64,000 nt of DNA, from the NCBI RefSeq assembly GCF_017877135.1, contig NZ_JAGIPH010000004.1, positions 310,001 through 374,000 on the forward strand, given 5' to 3'. Under the pieces are notes generated by a model, which worked only from the letters and a program-made list of their open reading frames with translations, did no database searches and had not been told where the DNA came from. A program made the position numbers and the translations under genes. Origin of the DNA: Neorhizobium galegae. Lineage in GTDB: Bacteria > Pseudomonadota > Alphaproteobacteria > Rhizobiales > Rhizobiaceae. Positions 63,766 to 64,000 of this stretch are shown piece by piece (the stretch's first letter is position 1; each line of letters begins with the position of its first letter).

Positions 63766-64000
63766 CGAAAAAATCCTTCCGCATCAAGGGTGCTGGCCGC
63801 CTGACGCCGGCTCGTACCGCTCGCTTCACCTTCGATGGAAAGACCTATACCGCCTATGAGGGCGATACGGTGGCCTCTGCGCTGCTTGCCAACGGCGTCC
63901 ACCTGATGGGCCGTTCGTTCAAGTATCACCGCGCCCGTGGTGTGCTGTCGGCCGGTGCTGAGGAGCCGAATGCGCTCATCGACGTGGCGCGCGATGCTGC
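63762..64000 (+). CDS. soxA: Sarcosine oxidase alpha subunit (5' end only)
   Basis: The first 79 codons lie in the window, and the gene continues past the right edge. The N-terminus MTKKSFRIKGAGRLTPARTARFTFDGKTYTAYEGDTVASALLANGVHLMGRSFKYHRARGVLSAGAEEPN (in pieces) is the typical alpha-subunit beginning, with the 2Fe-2S-ferredoxin-like fold that the family shares. The start overlaps the soxD stop, giving the usual soxBDA order. The gamma subunit is expected beyond the edge. Confidence 0.93.
   Translation, partial: MTKKSFRIKGAGRLTPARTARFTFDGKTYTAYEGDTVASALLANGVHLMGRSFKYHRARGVLSAGAEEPNALIDVARDA

Overview
The window is a high-GC chromosomal segment of an alphaproteobacterium, most likely a member of the Rhizobiaceae (Agrobacterium/Rhizobium/Ensifer relatives). 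The basis is RIME-like intergenic repeats, an aa3-type cytochrome oxidase subunit IV gene beside a three-gene proton-translocating transhydrogenase, an ornithine decarboxylase with a long structured leader, a sarcosine oxidase operon in B-D-A order, and many LacI-regulated sugar loci. Genus assignment is inference. No rRNA, tRNA, CRISPR array, prophage or transposase was seen. The only clear mobile-type sequences are short palindromic repeats.

Layout. 1-6070 (minus): lysS (cut by the left edge), gltX, an SLC13-type anion transporter, a TerC-family protein and a TetR repressor. The repressor is divergent from an EmrAB-type efflux pair (6195-9038), and two palindromic operators bracket the pump promoter. 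9175-13157: a LacI-type regulator, xylB and xylA, with a RIME-like element between the two xyl genes. 13228-20619: a LacI repressor divergent from an ATPase-permease-binding protein sugar ABC transporter, a TIM-barrel isomerase/epimerase and a Gfo/Idh/MocA oxidoreductase. This is a self-contained uptake and catabolic unit whose substrate is not evident. 20675-23576: a GC-poorer, GH64/thaumatin-like protein that lacks one expected catalytic acid, followed by a GH1 beta-glucosidase. 23696-30498: an EAL protein, a nitroreductase, metNIQ methionine uptake and a CHASE4-GGDEF-EAL protein.

30528-37298: TrhO, a CHAD/CYTH overlapping pair, KDPG aldolase, a TerB-like membrane protein, acetyltransferases, and a NicO transporter with its DUF1007 partner. 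37393-40628: a LysR regulator, then ornithine decarboxylase behind a leader of about 400 nt that is probably the alphaproteobacterial speF RNA motif. 40745-43936: OmpW with a perfect FNR/FixK box, a beta-lactamase-like hydrolase, a small membrane protein and an SDR. 43962-47752 (minus): a WD40 protein and a histidine-rich CobW GTPase behind a Zur-like palindrome, a VapBC pair and a creatininase-family amidohydrolase. 47839-51194: MarR, a LacI regulator with a 2-hydroxyacid dehydrogenase, and a glutamine amidotransferase. 51505-54744: a TRAP transporter. 55034-58447: cytochrome oxidase subunit IV and pntAA-AB-B. 58506-60697: a phosphotransferase, a TPR lipoprotein and rpsU. 61013-64000: a zinc-less alcohol dehydrogenase and soxBDA, with soxA cut by the right edge.

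The genes mostly serve nutrient capture (sugars, methionine, keto acids, sarcosine), their local repressors, redox balance and metal handling. The parts most worth following up are the 14-20 kb sugar unit with its twin operators, the GH64-like protein, the FNR-type ompW promoter, the Zur-like cobW unit, and the speF leader. No unambiguous new multi-gene system was found. Family assignments come from reading the translations without database searches.
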